Source: an uncultured Bacteroidia bacterium
GTDB taxonomy: Bacteria; Bacteroidota; Bacteroidia; Bacteroidales; UBA932
Assembly: GCA_902782225.1 (NCBI GenBank)
Contig: CACZMF010000002.1
Span: 124,001-188,000, forward strand
Direction: 5' to 3'
Length of the DNA stretch: 64,000 nucleotides
The notes under the pieces are model-generated. The model was not told where the DNA came from and did no database searches. It worked only from the letters and a program-made list of their open reading frames with translations. The translations under genes and the position numbers were made by a program. This document shows, piece by piece, positions 20,322-32,633 of this stretch (position 1 is its first letter; each line of letters starts with the position of its first letter).

Positions 20322-21659
20322 TTAGGTAGTTTCCAGTATTTTATCAGCAAGGGCGAGGCGGCTTTCGCAGTGGGCCTTGAAATCGGTCCAGCGATAGAAG
20401 GCGGCATAAGTGCGTCCCTTGGCGTCGGTGTAGCAGGGGATGGGGAATTCGACGGGTTCTTCGTCGAGGGTGCAGCGGATGAGCACCTCGCCGCTGCGGC
20501 CCCGGTAGAGGGTGAAGAGCAGGGTGGAGGCCATCGGCATCCTGCCGAAATCATAGATCTCCCGGACCTTGCGCGGGTCGCCGGTGGTCTGGTTCCATCC
20601 GATGGCGTCCAGCAGCACCAGGGTGCCGGAAATCTTGTAGTCGTGGCCGAAACGGAGGCGCGCGGCCACGTCTCCCTCCATATCCGCTTCCCAGTATTTG
20701 AGGAAGTCGCGCAGGAGCGCCTCCTCAAGCGCCCAGTTGCGTCCGTGGTAGAGGGGAGTCGCCCCGCAGCAGCTGTACATCCTGAAATTTTCGCACTCCC
20801 AGGCCTTCCAGGCGTCGTCAGGATCCATCAGGTACATCAGGGATTCCTCTTCTCCCAGGGTCTCGGAGAAACTCAGGTAGAAATAGAACATCCTGGCGGC
20901 GTTGACGTAGGTCTTGAATGTTTTCAGGACCACGGAAGGGTCGGTGAAGAAACGGCCGAAGAAGCTCCCGGCGTCGAGGTTTTCGTTCCAGAGCTTCTGG
21001 AATGCGGGGTTCCATCGGGCCGTGTCGGCCTCGAATGCGCGGCTCCAGTCCCTTTCCTCAGCCCTCGGGTTGTATTTGCTCGTGGGATTCAGCACTCCCA
21101 TGTCGGCGGCGGAAGCGTCGAAGCATATGTGGAGCCTGGGGTCGAGGCGCCGGTACTCGTCGAGGGCCGCGGCCATCGAGAGTATGGTGCGGTTGGTCTG
21201 CGTGGAACGGGCGTCTATGGTGCGCCTCTGCCTGAAAACCGGCCTCCACGCCTTCCAGATGCGGTCTGCAACCTCCCGGTGCTGCCGCTGGCCGAGTCCG
21301 GTCAGGTCGTAGGCGCGTCCCCGCACACGGTGATACACGGCTTCGCTGCGCGAGAGGAGCTCCTTCCCGAGCGGAGTCAGCAGCCCGGAAGCGTCGGCCT
21401 CCGTCATCAGGGAGTGCATCTGGTCGTAGAGGCTTTCCTTGCTGTAGAGACGGGCTCCGTGGCGGGCGTAGGTGCTGATATTGAACGGTTTGAATCCGGC
21501 AGGAGCTTTCGGGGCTGCTGCCGGGGCGGTGTAGCGGTGCCCGGAAAACCAGCGCGCTGCGAGCCGCACGTCGGCGCGGACGTCTTCCCGCTCGAGGCCC
21601 TGGCCGTGGAGCAGGGCGGGGAAGACCAGCAGCAGCGCTATGAGGGGCAGTCGTCTCAC
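20322..21659 (-). CDS. Secreted histidine-type phosphatase
   Basis: A GTG at 21659 overlaps the stop of the FAD oxidoreductase (GTGA) and gives 445 residues with a signal peptide (VRRLPLIALLLVFPALLHGQ). The longer open frame upstream has no leader and lies inside the neighbour. The motif STYARHGAR is the phosphohistidine RHGxR motif of the histidine acid phosphatase clan, and LRFGHDYK near the C-terminus supplies the proton-donor HD. The layout resembles bacterial multiple inositol polyphosphate phosphatases, so phytate or another phosphorylated polyol is a plausible substrate, but specificity is not shown. It is the second gene of a four-gene minus-strand unit. Confidence 0.82.
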   Translation of the reverse strand: MRRLPLIALLLVFPALLHGQGLEREDVRADVRLAARWFSGHRYTAPAAAPKAPAGFKPFNISTYARHGARLYSKESLYDQMHSLMTEADASGLLTPLGKELLSRSEAVYHRVRGRAYDLTGLGQRQHREVADRIWKAWRPVFRQRRTIDARSTQTNRTILSMAAALDEYRRLDPRLHICFDASAADMGVLNPTSKYNPRAEERDWSRAFEADTARWNPAFQKLWNENLDAGSFFGRFFTDPSVVLKTFKTYVNAARMFYFYLSFSETLGEEESLMYLMDPDDAWKAWECENFRMYSCCGATPLYHGRNWALEEALLRDFLKYWEADMEGDVAARLRFGHDYKISGTLVLLDAIGWNQTTGDPRKVREIYDFGRMPMASTLLFTLYRGRSGEVLIRCTLDEEPVEFPIPCYTDAKGRTYAAFYRWTDFKAHCESRLALADKILETT

Positions 21660-23026
21660 GGCCTGAAATACACTCCTTCTTCGCGCAGGGCCTGCTGCAG
21701 GCGTGCTACATCGAGTTTGCGGGGCTCCACGCCTTCGCGCACGCAGAGCGCGGCTGCCTTTCCGGCTGCTTCGCCAAGGCACATGGCGGGCCCCATCACG
21801 CGCACGGAGGCGAGGGCCAGGTGCGTTGCCGAAATGTTGCGGCCGGCGCAGAGCAGGCCGTCTATATCCTTGGGCACCAGGCTCCTGTAGGGCACGTCGT
21901 AGCAGTCGGGGCACCACATCAGGGTGCAGTCTCCGCCCACCGGATGGTGCAGGTCCACAGGGTAGGAGGCAACTCCGATGACGTCCGGGAAGCGGGCGCA
22001 GTCGAAGATGTCCTGCTCGGTGAGTATGTATTCACCTATGATGCGCCTGGTTTCGCGTATGCCCATAAACGGGGCCACACGGTCCACGTAGGCGTTCTCG
22101 AATCCCGGGATGAAGGCCTTGAGGTAGCGGACGATTTCGTCGTTCTGCTTGATGCAGAGCTCCTCGCCCCTGGTGTACTGCTCCGGGTCGGTGGCGTCCA
22201 CGCCGTTGACCCGGGACATGTTGACCCACCATTCGTCCGGAGCCATTCCGGTCATGAATATGGTGCGCTCCACGGGCAGCTTGTAGCCCTGCTTGCGGGC
22301 CTCGCGCACCTGGTTGCGGAATCCCACCATGGTGCAGTTGTCGTCGGCGCGGAAGAACTCGTTGGGGATGAAATCTATGTCGTAGATGTCGGGGTGGTCG
22401 GCCACGGCGTCGCGGAGCTTGCGGGAATCCACGCCGCGCATCGAGAACATGAGGGTGGGCGGCTGGGCTATGCCCTGGTCGTTGCCGTAGGCCATAGGGG
22501 CGCCGGCCCTGAAGGCCACGTCGCCGTCGCCTGTGCAGTCCACCACACACTTTGCGAGTATTGCCTCGCGCCCTTTCTTGGACTCGATGATGACGCCGCG
22601 GACGCGTCCGTCTTCAACGATGGTGTCTACGCACATCACGTACATGAGCACCTTCACTCCGCACTCCTCCATGATTTCCCACGCAAGGCGCTTGGTGCCC
22701 TCAGGGTCTATCATCGTCAGGCTCACGTGGAGGGGGCAGGCACGGTGGTGGGTGGCCTGTCCGCGCTCGCGCAGGCGCTCCACGAATTTCAGCGGCAGGC
22801 CCTTGATCACTTCGTTGCCCTTGCGCCCGAGAAATCCCAGAAGAGGGAGTCCCTGGGTCATATTGCCGCCAAGTGAGCCGCGGTTCTCTATGAGCATGAC
22901 TGAAGTCCCTTCCACGAGGGCGGCTGCCTGCGCCGCCATAAGGCCGGCAGGACCTCCTCCGACTACAAGCACGTCCACCTCGTCCCTTACCGGGATGCTG
23001 CGTGCGGGTTCCTGAATGTATTTCAT
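21656..23026 (-). CDS. FAD-dependent oxidoreductase (FAD_oxidored family), copy 1
   Basis: I use the ATG at 23026 (456 residues), because the 29 residues upstream look non-coding and overlap the promoter region. The N-terminal FAD-binding glycine motif is VDVLVVGGGPAGLMAAQAAA, with RGSLGGNMTQGLPLLGFLG following. The family segment VVDCTGDGDVAFRAGAPM and the C-terminal GLLCAGRNISATHLA complete the fold. Substrates of this family are largely uncharacterised. A full-length paralogue lies at 26650-28014 on the other strand, across the greA-araB unit. The stop overlaps the phosphatase start. Confidence 0.9.
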   Translation of the reverse strand: MKYIQEPARSIPVRDEVDVLVVGGGPAGLMAAQAAALVEGTSVMLIENRGSLGGNMTQGLPLLGFLGRKGNEVIKGLPLKFVERLRERGQATHHRACPLHVSLTMIDPEGTKRLAWEIMEECGVKVLMYVMCVDTIVEDGRVRGVIIESKKGREAILAKCVVDCTGDGDVAFRAGAPMAYGNDQGIAQPPTLMFSMRGVDSRKLRDAVADHPDIYDIDFIPNEFFRADDNCTMVGFRNQVREARKQGYKLPVERTIFMTGMAPDEWWVNMSRVNGVDATDPEQYTRGEELCIKQNDEIVRYLKAFIPGFENAYVDRVAPFMGIRETRRIIGEYILTEQDIFDCARFPDVIGVASYPVDLHHPVGGDCTLMWCPDCYDVPYRSLVPKDIDGLLCAGRNISATHLALASVRVMGPAMCLGEAAGKAAALCVREGVEPRKLDVARLQQALREEGVYFRP

Positions 23027-23079
23027 AATTTTAATGATAGTAATACAAGGCAAAGATAGTAATATTTGAAAAAAATTCG

Positions 23080-23087
23080 TACCTTTG
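23080..23087 (+). promoter_or_regulatory. Promoter -7 box for greA
   Basis: TACCTTTG fits the Bacteroidetes -7 consensus TAnnTTTG exactly and is followed by CAG, the usual start-site context. A leader of about 48 bases would result. A TTTG at 23065-23068 is too close to be a standard -33 element. Confidence 0.6.
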
Positions 23088-23099
23088 CAGATGTAGTTA

Positions 23100-23129
23100 G
23101 AGTTCTGTCCCATGGCAGGACTCCTTTTT
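23100..23129 (+). promoter_or_regulatory. Hairpin plus T-tract in the greA leader
   Basis: The arms 23100-23107 and 23116-23123 form an 8-bp stem (one wobble pair) around an 8-base loop, followed by CTTTTTA. This is the form of an intrinsic terminator, and it sits between the -7 box and the greA start, so it could act as an attenuator. The short stem leaves doubt. Confidence 0.4.
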
Positions 23130-23141
23130 AATTAACCTATT

Positions 23142-25084
<1,943 letters not shown>

Positions 25085-25088
<4 letters not shown>

Positions 25089-26653
25089 AACGCTACACCA
25101 TAGGCATAGACTACGGCACCGACTCCGCGAGGGCGGTGCTGGTGGATGCTGCGGACGGCAGGATACTTGCCTCCGCCACAAGTGCTTACTCCCGCTGGGC
25201 CGGCGGCAGCTGGTGCGACCCGCTTTCGCAGCAGTTCCGCCAGCACCCTCTGGACTACATCGAGAGCCTTGAGGCCGTCCTCCGCGAGGTGGTCGCGGCC
25301 TGTCCGGATCCGTCTGCAGTCAAGGCTATAGCGGTGGATACCACCGGCAGCACCGTCTGCTTCACCGATTCCGAAGGCATGCCGCTGTCGCTGCGCCCTG
25401 AATTCGCCTCCGACCCGGACGCAATGTTCGTGCTCTGGAAAGACCACACCGGCACTGCTGAGGCGGAAGAATTCACCGCGGCAGGTGCCCGCTATACGCC
25501 CAACTACATCTGCCAGAGCGGCAACCACTATTCCGCCGAGTGCACCTGGGCCAAGGTCCTCCATGTGCTCCGCACCAACCCCGCGGTCCGGAAGGCGGCG
25601 GGCGGATTCATCGACGAGTGCGATTTCGTCACCAACCTGCTGACCGGCTGCCGCAGTTTTGCGGACATGAAGTGGGGCCATTGCATCCCCGCCGCCAAGC
25701 AGCTGTGGAACAAAGACTGGGGCGGATATCCTCCGGAGAGTTTCTTTGCGGAGATCGACCCGCTCCTGCCTCCGGTGCTGAAAATGGTGCCGCAAGTCAA
25801 TTACCCATGCTCCGAAGCGGCCGGCACGCTCTGCCATGAATGGGCGGCGCGCGTGGGCCTGGGCGAAGGAGTGGTGGTGGGCGTTGGCAACTGCGACGCC
25901 CATTCCGGAGCTGTCGGCGCGGGAGTGCGTCCGGGCACTGCCGTGCTCAATCTCGGCACTTCCGCATGCTATATGGCCGTGATGCCCGTGGAGGAAATGA
26001 AGGGCCACTTCATCGAAGGCCTCTTCGGACAGGCCGAGGGCACTATACTCGAGGGCTTTATGGGCTACGAGACCGGCCTTTCCGCGTTCGGCGACATCTT
26101 TGCATGGTTCAAGCGCCTGTGCGGCATACCGCTGCCTGAGCTGGCGGACCAGGCTTCCGGGATCGCCCTTCGCGACGACCTTCCGCTCGCCACCGACTTC
26201 TTCAACGGGCGCAGGGCTCCCAACCCCAGCAACATAGTGACCGCCAGCATCAGCGGGCTCCGTATAACTACCGGTCCCGCAGAGATTTACCGCGCCCTGG
26301 TGGAGGCCGCCGCCTTCGGCTCCAAGGCCTGCATCGACCAGTATCTGGATGGAGGTATCCGCATAGACAAGATGATTGCCGTGGGCGGCATCGCGCAGAA
26401 GTCTCCTTTCGTGATGCAGATGCTCTGCGACGTGCTCGGGCGTCCCGTCGAGGTGTCCGACTGCAAGGATGCCTGCGCCATGGGTGCTGCAATCCACGCC
26501 GCCGTGGCCGCCGGACTCTATCCTTCCGTGCTCGAAGCCGAGGATGCGCTCTGCCCGGGCGCCTGCGCCACATATACTCCCGACAAAGAACGGCACGAGT
26601 TCTACCTGCGCCGCTACGAAAGATATAAAGAATTAGCCAATTTCGTATTATGA
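25085..26653 (+). CDS. araB: L-ribulokinase
   Basis: FGGY-family sugar kinase of 522 residues that phosphorylates L-ribulose to L-ribulose 5-phosphate in arabinose use. Recognition rests on the ATP-binding N-terminus GIDYGTDSARAVLVDAADG, the ribulokinase block CQSGNHYSAECTWAKVLHVLR and the C-terminal GGIAQKSPFVMQMLCDVLGRPVEV. It is slightly shorter than the common 550-560. The usual partners araA and araD are absent from the window. Instead the gene is overlapped on both sides by a thioredoxin-fold lipoprotein and an FAD oxidoreductase, so the kinase may serve another pentulose pathway. Confidence 0.88.
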
Positions 26654-28014
26654 CAGTCCACGAACCCGCAAGGGATATCAAGGTCCGCGCCGAAGTCGAC
26701 ATACTCGTTGTCGGCGGCGGTCCTTCCGGCGTGATGGCGGCCTATGCCGCCGCGCGCACTGGCAAGCATAAAGTGATGCTCCTCGAAAGCAGGGGCTATC
26801 TGGGCGGCAACCTAACCATAGGCCTTCCCATCCTGGCTTTCCTCGGCCCCAAGGGCAACCAGGTGATCAAAGGCGAAGCCCAGCATTTCATCGACCGCCT
26901 CAGGGCGCGCGGCGCTGCCGGCCCCCATAAGCCCTGCAAGAATCATATGTCGCTGACTATCATCGACTCCGAAGAGGCGAAGAACGTCTGCGCCGAGATG
27001 ATGGAAGAGGCCGGGGTGGAGGTGCTGATGTATGTGTTCTGCTGCGGCGTGCTGAAGGACGGCGAGCGCGTGAAAGGAGTGATCATCGAGTCCAAGTGCG
27101 GCCGCGAGGCCATACTTGCCAAGACGGTGATCGACTGCACCGGCGACGGCGACGTCGCATTCCGTGCCGGCGTGGAGTGCCACAAGGGCGACGCCGAGGG
27201 CGGCATGCAGCCTCCCACCCTGATGTACCAGATGCGCGGGGTGAAGATGCAGGAGCTGCGCGATGCAATCGTCGGGCATCCGGATGTTTACGATATGGAC
27301 GTGATGCCGCCAGAGCAGTTCGTCAGCGGCCACTTCATCACCGTGGGCCTCCGCAACCAGATTCGCAAGGCCCAGGCCGACGGGCTCGACATCCCCGTGT
27401 CCCGCACCATTCTCATCACCGGCCTGAAGCCCGATGAGATTTGGGTGAACATGACCCGCGTCAGCGGCACCGACAGCACCGAGCCGTCAAGCTACACCCG
27501 CTGCGAGCTGATCGCCCACAAGCAGATGAAGGACGTCACCGAGTACCTGCGCCGCTATGTGCCCGGATTCGAGGACGCCACCGTGGAGAAGGTCGCTCCG
27601 TTCACCGGCATACGCGAGAGCCGCGTCATCGTGGGCAAATACGTGCTCACGGCGGAGGACATCCTTTCGTTGAAGCATTTCGACGACGTGGTGGTCGTGG
27701 CCGGCTATCCCGTCGATATCCACCACTCCAAGGGTGGCGACTGCACGATGCTCTTCACCAAGGACGCCTACGATATCCCGTACCGCGTGCTGGTGCCCGA
27801 GAAGGTCGGGTCGCTGCTTGTCGCAGGCCGTTGCTCGTCCATGAATCACGAGGCTATGGCAGGCACGCGCGTGATGTCCACCTGCATGGCCCTTGGCGAG
27901 GCCGCCGGCACGGCAGCCCGCATAGCCCTCGAGGACGGAGTGCAGCCCTCTGACGTGGATATACGCAAGCTCCAGGCCGAGCTCCGCTCGAACGGCGCCT
28001 ATCTGGGAGAGTAA
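26650..28014 (+). CDS. FAD-dependent oxidoreductase (FAD_oxidored family), copy 2
   Basis: The 454-residue protein is homologous over its whole length to the product of 21656-23026. They share ILVVGGGPSGVMAA, the YLGGNLTIGLPILAFLG block, IDCTGDGDVAFRAG, the WVNMTRVSGTD segment and the C-terminal ending with a conserved MNHEA in place of THLA. It is translationally coupled to araB (ATGA overlap), so it may oxidise or reduce a sugar or sugar acid feeding the kinase; that is inference only. It ends 15 bp before the convergent ettA gene, with no clear terminator between them. Confidence 0.9.
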   Translation: MTVHEPARDIKVRAEVDILVVGGGPSGVMAAYAAARTGKHKVMLLESRGYLGGNLTIGLPILAFLGPKGNQVIKGEAQHFIDRLRARGAAGPHKPCKNHMSLTIIDSEEAKNVCAEMMEEAGVEVLMYVFCCGVLKDGERVKGVIIESKCGREAILAKTVIDCTGDGDVAFRAGVECHKGDAEGGMQPPTLMYQMRGVKMQELRDAIVGHPDVYDMDVMPPEQFVSGHFITVGLRNQIRKAQADGLDIPVSRTILITGLKPDEIWVNMTRVSGTDSTEPSSYTRCELIAHKQMKDVTEYLRRYVPGFEDATVEKVAPFTGIRESRVIVGKYVLTAEDILSLKHFDDVVVVAGYPVDIHHSKGGDCTMLFTKDAYDIPYRVLVPEKVGSLLVAGRCSSMNHEAMAGTRVMSTCMALGEAAGTAARIALEDGVQPSDVDIRKLQAELRSNGAYLGE

Positions 28015-28028
28015 GCGGAGAGGGACTC

Positions 28029-29705
<1,677 letters not shown>

Positions 29706-29732
29706 AGGTGGAATGTGTTCTGTTACAGCTGT

Positions 29733-31889
29733 CTATGCGAGGCCGAGGCTGATGCGGCCGCGGTCGAGGTCGACGGAAAGGACACGCACGCGGATGTGCT
29801 GGTGGAGCTTCACCACGCGGGTGGGGTCGGTGCCGCGCGGGCCCATCTGGGACACGTGCACGAGGCCGTTGTCGTGGAGGCCTATGTCCACAAATGCGCC
29901 GAAAGCCGTGATATTTGTCACTATGCCGGGGAGTTCCATTCCGGTCTTGAGGTCTTCCAGTTCGTGGATATCGTCGGCGAATGCGAATTCGGAGGCCTGC
30001 TCGCGAGGGTCCAGGCCCGGTTTCGCGAGCTCCTTGAGTATGTCCTGCACGGTGGGGAGGCCCACGTCGCCGTCCACGAAGTCCTCGGCCTTGATGCGGG
30101 CGCAGAGCTCTCCGTTGCCCACCAGTTCGCGGGTGCTTACCCCGAGCGAGCGGGCCATGGCATCCACGATATGATAGGATTCCGGGTGCACGGCGGAGCC
30201 GTCAAGCGGGTTCTCGGCGTCGCGTATACGCAGGAACCCTGCGCACTGCTCGAAGGCCTTGGGCCCGAGTCGGGGCACCTTCAGCAGCTCTCTGCGGCTG
30301 CGGAATGCCCCGTTCCCGCTGCGCCAGGCCACTATGTTGGCGGCGAGTCCGGGACCTATACCTGCCACGTATGAAAGCAGATAGGGCGATGCGGTGTTGA
30401 GGTTCACCCCCACGCTGTTGACGCAGGATTCGACCGTGCCTTCCAGCTTTTCCTTCAGCAGGCCCTGGTCCACGTCGTGCTGGTACTGGCCCACACCGAG
30501 GTTCTTGGGATCTATTTTCACCAGCTCGGACAGCGGATCCATCAGGCGGCGGCCTATGCTCACTGCCCCGCGCACGGTCACGTCTTCGTCCGGGAACTCT
30601 TCACGGGCTATTTCGGAGGCGCTGTAGATGGAAGCGCCGTCTTCGCTGACCGTCCAGAGCTTGCACCCTTCGGGGAGCTGCACCCTCCGCATGAACTCTT
30701 CGGTTTCGCGGGAAGCGGTGCCGTTCCCTATGGCGACTGCCTGGATGTTGTATTTTTCAAGCATCCCCTGAATGGCCATCAGTGCCTTGACTTTCTCATT
30801 CTGAGGCGGATGAGGGAATACGACCGTATGGTACAACAGCCCTCCCTGCTCGTCCAGGCACGCTATCTTGCAGCCGTTCCTGAAGCCGGGATCGATGGCC
30901 ATGGTGCGCTTCTGGCCCACCGGGGCCTGCAGCAGCAGCTGGCGGAGGTTCTCGCCGAACACCTTTATGGATTCGGCGTCCGCCTTCGCCTTTGCCTCGC
31001 GTATCACTTCCGAAGTTATCGAAGGCTCAAGCAGGCGCTTGAACGAGTCTGCCACGGCCTCCTTGATCTGCTCTGCGAGCGCACCGCCCGGGTAGCCCTG
31101 GGCCTGGCAGAAATCGTAGTAGATCTTGTTGCCGCACTTTTCGGCGTCGGTGTCCAGCCCTATGGAGAGAAAGCCTTCCTTCTCGGCACGCAGCACGGCG
31201 AGCAGGTTGTGCGACGGCATACGGTCCAGAGGCATCTTGAAATCGAAATAGTTGCGGTATTTTGCAGCGTCCGGGTTGCCTGAGGCGGCTTTTGTGGCCT
31301 TCGCTTCGAGGCGGCGGACCTTGAAGATGGCACGCAGGTCGCGCCGTATGGTCTCGGTCTCGCTGAGCCGTTCGGCGATGATGTCCCGGGCGCCGGCGAG
31401 GGCCTGTCCGGCATCTTCCGCGCCCGGCTTGTCCCCGAGGGCGGGGGAGCCTTTGACGTAGGCCTTTGCGCTTGCCAGGGGGTCGCGCGTCCCCAGTTTC
31501 CACATAAGGTCGGCAAGAGGTTCGAGCCCGAGCTCACGTGCGGCCGTGGCCCTGGTGCGGCGCTTGGGGCGCCAGGGGAGATAGATGTCTTCCAGTTCCA
31601 CGGAGTCCACGCAGTTCTCTATGCGCTCCCGCAGGCTCTCGTCCAGCGCGCCGGCTTCTTCTATCGTCTTGATTATGGTGGCTTTGCGGACTTCCATTTC
31701 GGTGTAGACATCCACCCAGTGCTTGACCTCGGCCACAGTGGCGTCGTCCATCCCGCCTGTCTTTTCCTTGCGGTAGCGGCTGATGAAGGGGATGGTGTCG
31801 CCCTCTGCAAACATGTCTGCACAGTTCTCCACCTGCCACAGCTTTGCGCCGACGGCGGAAGCGATGGCCTTCAGATATATCTCTTTCAT
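29733..31889 (-). CDS. tex: Tex family RNA-binding transcription accessory protein
   Basis: A 718-residue protein with the complete Tex arrangement. It has an N-terminal helical region, a YqgF-like nuclease-fold domain (MAIDPGFRNGCKIACLDEQG), helix-hairpin-helix segments (NTASPYLLSYVAGIGPGLAANIV) and a C-terminal S1 domain (LPGIVTNITAFGAFVDIGL). Tex-type proteins bind RNA and nucleic acids and affect transcription and stress survival; the nuclease fold is usually inactive. The start overlaps the glycosyltransferase stop (ATGA). It is followed by ettA. Confidence 0.95.
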   Translation of the reverse strand: MKEIYLKAIASAVGAKLWQVENCADMFAEGDTIPFISRYRKEKTGGMDDATVAEVKHWVDVYTEMEVRKATIIKTIEEAGALDESLRERIENCVDSVELEDIYLPWRPKRRTRATAARELGLEPLADLMWKLGTRDPLASAKAYVKGSPALGDKPGAEDAGQALAGARDIIAERLSETETIRRDLRAIFKVRRLEAKATKAASGNPDAAKYRNYFDFKMPLDRMPSHNLLAVLRAEKEGFLSIGLDTDAEKCGNKIYYDFCQAQGYPGGALAEQIKEAVADSFKRLLEPSITSEVIREAKAKADAESIKVFGENLRQLLLQAPVGQKRTMAIDPGFRNGCKIACLDEQGGLLYHTVVFPHPPQNEKVKALMAIQGMLEKYNIQAVAIGNGTASRETEEFMRRVQLPEGCKLWTVSEDGASIYSASEIAREEFPDEDVTVRGAVSIGRRLMDPLSELVKIDPKNLGVGQYQHDVDQGLLKEKLEGTVESCVNSVGVNLNTASPYLLSYVAGIGPGLAANIVAWRSGNGAFRSRRELLKVPRLGPKAFEQCAGFLRIRDAENPLDGSAVHPESYHIVDAMARSLGVSTRELVGNGELCARIKAEDFVDGDVGLPTVQDILKELAKPGLDPREQASEFAFADDIHELEDLKTGMELPGIVTNITAFGAFVDIGLHDNGLVHVSQMGPRGTDPTRVVKLHQHIRVRVLSVDLDRGRISLGLA

Positions 31890-32605
31890 TTCGATGCTTT
31901 GAACTTGCGGAAACGAAGTTTGAGCACGCCCCAGAATGCTTCTCCGAATATGCCTCCGGACATTTTGGAAGTGCCCTCCTTGCGGTTGACGAATATCACC
32001 GGCACCTCGGCTATCTTGAAGCCGAGCTTGTAGGCCGTGTATTTCATTTCTATCTGGAAGCCGTAGCCTTTCATCTGCACGGCGTCCAGGTCGATGGTCT
32101 CAAGCAGCCGGCGGCTGTAGCAGATGAAGCCTGCGGTGCTGTCGAAAATCTTGAATCCCAGGGTTTTGCGCACATAGACCGATGCGAAGTAGGAAATCAG
32201 TATCCTGCCTATCGGCCAGTTCACCACGCTCACACCGTTGCAGTAGCGTGAGCCGATGGCCATATCCGCGCCTCCGGTGCAGGCCTGAAGGAGCCGGGGA
32301 AGGTCGGAGGGGGCGTGGGAGAAATCGGCGTCCATCTCGAAAATATAGTCGTAGCCGCGCTCCAGGGCCCATTTGAATCCGGTGAGATAGGCGGTGCCGA
32401 GCCCGAGCTTGCCGCTGCGTTCGATAAGGTGGAGCCTGGAGGCGAACTCCTGCTGCAGGCCCTTCACCACGGCAGCGGTGCCGTCGGGGGAGCCGTCGTC
32501 GATGATCAGTATCTCGAATCCGTCCTCCAGCCCGAGGACGGCGCGGATAATCTTTTCCGCATTTTCGACCTCGTTGTAGGTCGGAATTATCACCAGATTC
32601 TTCAT
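31886..32605 (-). CDS. Polyprenol phosphate mannosyl/glucosyl transferase (GT2, DPM1-like)
   Basis: The ATG at 32605 yields 239 residues; a TTG at 32614 would add three. It is a GT2 enzyme of the dolichyl-phosphate mannose synthase type. The N-terminus is LVIIPTYNEVENAEKII, the acidic donor-site motif is FEMDADFSHAP, and GSRYCNG with NWPIGRILIS complete the fold. It has no C-terminal membrane domain, so it works at the inner face of the membrane charging a polyprenyl phosphate with a hexose for later transfer outside. A promoter box lies six bases before the ATG. The stop overlaps the tex start. Confidence 0.9.
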   Translation of the reverse strand: MKNLVIIPTYNEVENAEKIIRAVLGLEDGFEILIIDDGSPDGTAAVVKGLQQEFASRLHLIERSGKLGLGTAYLTGFKWALERGYDYIFEMDADFSHAPSDLPRLLQACTGGADMAIGSRYCNGVSVVNWPIGRILISYFASVYVRKTLGFKIFDSTAGFICYSRRLLETIDLDAVQMKGYGFQIEMKYTAYKLGFKIAEVPVIFVNRKEGTSKMSGGIFGEAFWGVLKLRFRKFKASK

Positions 32606-32611
32606 ATCCAG

Positions 32612-32619
32612 CAAATATA
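32612..32619 (-). promoter_or_regulatory. -7 box six bases before the glycosyltransferase ATG
   Basis: On the minus strand TATATTTG matches TAnnTTTG exactly and is followed by CTGGAT and then ATG. The same arrangement (box, six bases, ATGAAG) occurs at 44316 upstream of the histidine kinase. Transcription from such a box would start at or near the start codon. No good -33 element is present. Confidence 0.5.
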
Positions 32620-32633
32620 ACTTAATTTTCAGA

